From DATIHQ01 sp035480535 (GTDB taxonomy: Bacteria > Chlamydiota > Chlamydiia > Chlamydiales > SM23-39): a DNA stretch of 24,509 nucleotides. The position numbers were made by a program, and so were the translations under genes. The notes beneath the pieces are model-generated. The model ran no database searches. It was given only the letters and a program-made list of their open reading frames with translations, and had not been told where the DNA came from. Positions 23,992 through 24,509 of the stretch are shown one piece after another (the first letter of the stretch is position 1; every line of letters begins with the position of its first letter). The stretch spans positions 1-24,509 of the forward strand of contig DATIHQ010000087.1 in NCBI GenBank assembly GCA_035480535.1, written 5' to 3'.

Positions 23992-24509
23992 TCCCCGCAA
24001 GAAATCCAAGGATCTCAGAAAACTTTTCCTGAATGGTTCCCGATTCCACCACCCGCTCAAAGATTAGATCTTCTCCCCTAATTGCCTTCACCTCTAATTT
24101 CTGATCAACGATCTCCACAACATAGAATTGACTCTCCCCAGATGATCTGAAAAGAGAATCAAGAGTGCCCCAAGATTTATGCTTAGCCGCTCTCTCAATT
24201 TCTTTTTTTGTAGCCTCGTCATCCCCATTCAATGGAATAACGGTTTCAATGACTCGAGGAAGCAGTTCGATCCCACCATTCAGAAGGGCAATTTGCATTA
24301 AGTAACCCAAGCGGTTCAGAACCTCATCCTCCTCTTCATCTTTCACGTATCCGAGAAGGCTCTCCCATCCCTTTTGCTTTGCATTATGCAATGCATAAAG
24401 CAGCTGCTGTTTACGTTGAGATGGAAGGGGGAACTCTCTCGCTCCATAAGTTCCTTTCACGAGTCCAGTGGCTCGATCAAACAATTCTTTTACCGTTTGA
24501 TGAGCTTTC
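23981..24509 (-). CDS. Unrecognised protein, 5' end outside window
   Basis: I do not recognise this protein. The frame is open to the right edge, so the gene continues outside; a TTG at 24484 is the only start-like codon seen and is probably internal. The visible ~175 residues are charged and helical, with an acidic patch (YVKDEEEDEVLNRL), two moderately hydrophobic helices (LGYLMQIALLNGGIELLP) and a mixed alpha/beta end (FYVVEIVDQKLEVKAI). There is no signal or membrane segment. It converges on the solute-binding protein gene, with an 11-base overlap of the 3' ends and no terminator between. Confidence 0.65.
   Translation of the reverse strand, partial: KAHQTVKELFDRATGLVKGTYGAREFPLPSQRKQQLLYALHNAKQKGWESLLGYVKDEEEDEVLNRLGYLMQIALLNGGIELLPRVIETVIPLNGDDEATKKEIERAAKHKSWGTLDSLFRSSGESQFYVVEIVDQKLEVKAIRGEDLIFERVVESGTIQEKFSEILGFLAGIKG

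Overview
The window looks like chromosome of an environmental (non-Chlamydiaceae) member of the Chlamydiae. The main evidence is a minus-strand type III secretion block in the order sctJ - sctK-like - sctL - sctR - sctS - sctT. This is the chlamydial order (CT559 to CT564 in C. trachomatis), including the poorly conserved FliG-like protein between sctJ and sctL. Unlike Chlamydiaceae, the window also carries a complete de novo pyrimidine pathway, two LPS/envelope-type glycosyltransferases, ferrochelatase and a Cys-rich outer-membrane beta-barrel. A Waddlia- or Criblamydia-like lineage fits, but I cannot name the species from sequence alone.

Layout, left to right. (1) 1-839 is the 3' part of an alanine-rich membrane protein, closed by a strong terminator. 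(2) 905-5448 is the T3SS export-apparatus and sorting-platform operon on the minus strand. It is interrupted between sctS and sctT by a GC-rich block of interlocking inverted repeats. (3) 5738-11687 is a tightly overlapped minus-strand operon pyrB-pyrI-pyrC-pyrD-pyrE-pyrF followed by a family 2 glycosyltransferase; nearly all junctions are ATGA/GTGA-type overlaps. (4) 11739-15311 is a mixed region: an unrecognised protein made of two tandem repeats, divergent from pyrB; a secreted FAD oxidoreductase that reads as a circularly permuted D-amino-acid oxidase; and an aldehyde dehydrogenase. (5) 15480-22020 is on the minus strand: hemH, then carA-carB and a family 9 (heptosyl) glycosyltransferase coupled to carB by a TTG start. 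(6) 22080-24509 holds an outer-membrane barrel, a periplasmic solute-binding lipoprotein, and a convergent unrecognised gene cut by the window edge.

Together, carAB (carbamoyl phosphate), pyrBI (aspartate transcarbamoylase), pyrC, pyrD, pyrE and pyrF make UMP from bicarbonate, glutamine, aspartate and PRPP, so this organism should not depend wholly on host pyrimidine nucleotides. CarA, CarB, PyrE and PyrF resemble the animal CAD and UMP synthase proteins much more than the E. coli enzymes, while PyrB/PyrI are of the E. coli type.

The most unusual non-coding signal is a family of three ~170-200 bp palindromic repeats (5532-5730, 15335-15518, 20847-21053). Their tips fold into three immediately consecutive hairpins, giving a four-way, cloverleaf-like structure, and in two copies paired arm segments have changed together. 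Each copy lies directly 3' of a minus-strand gene, and one supplies the last codons of the heptosyltransferase. No transposase, tRNA, rRNA or CRISPR array was seen.
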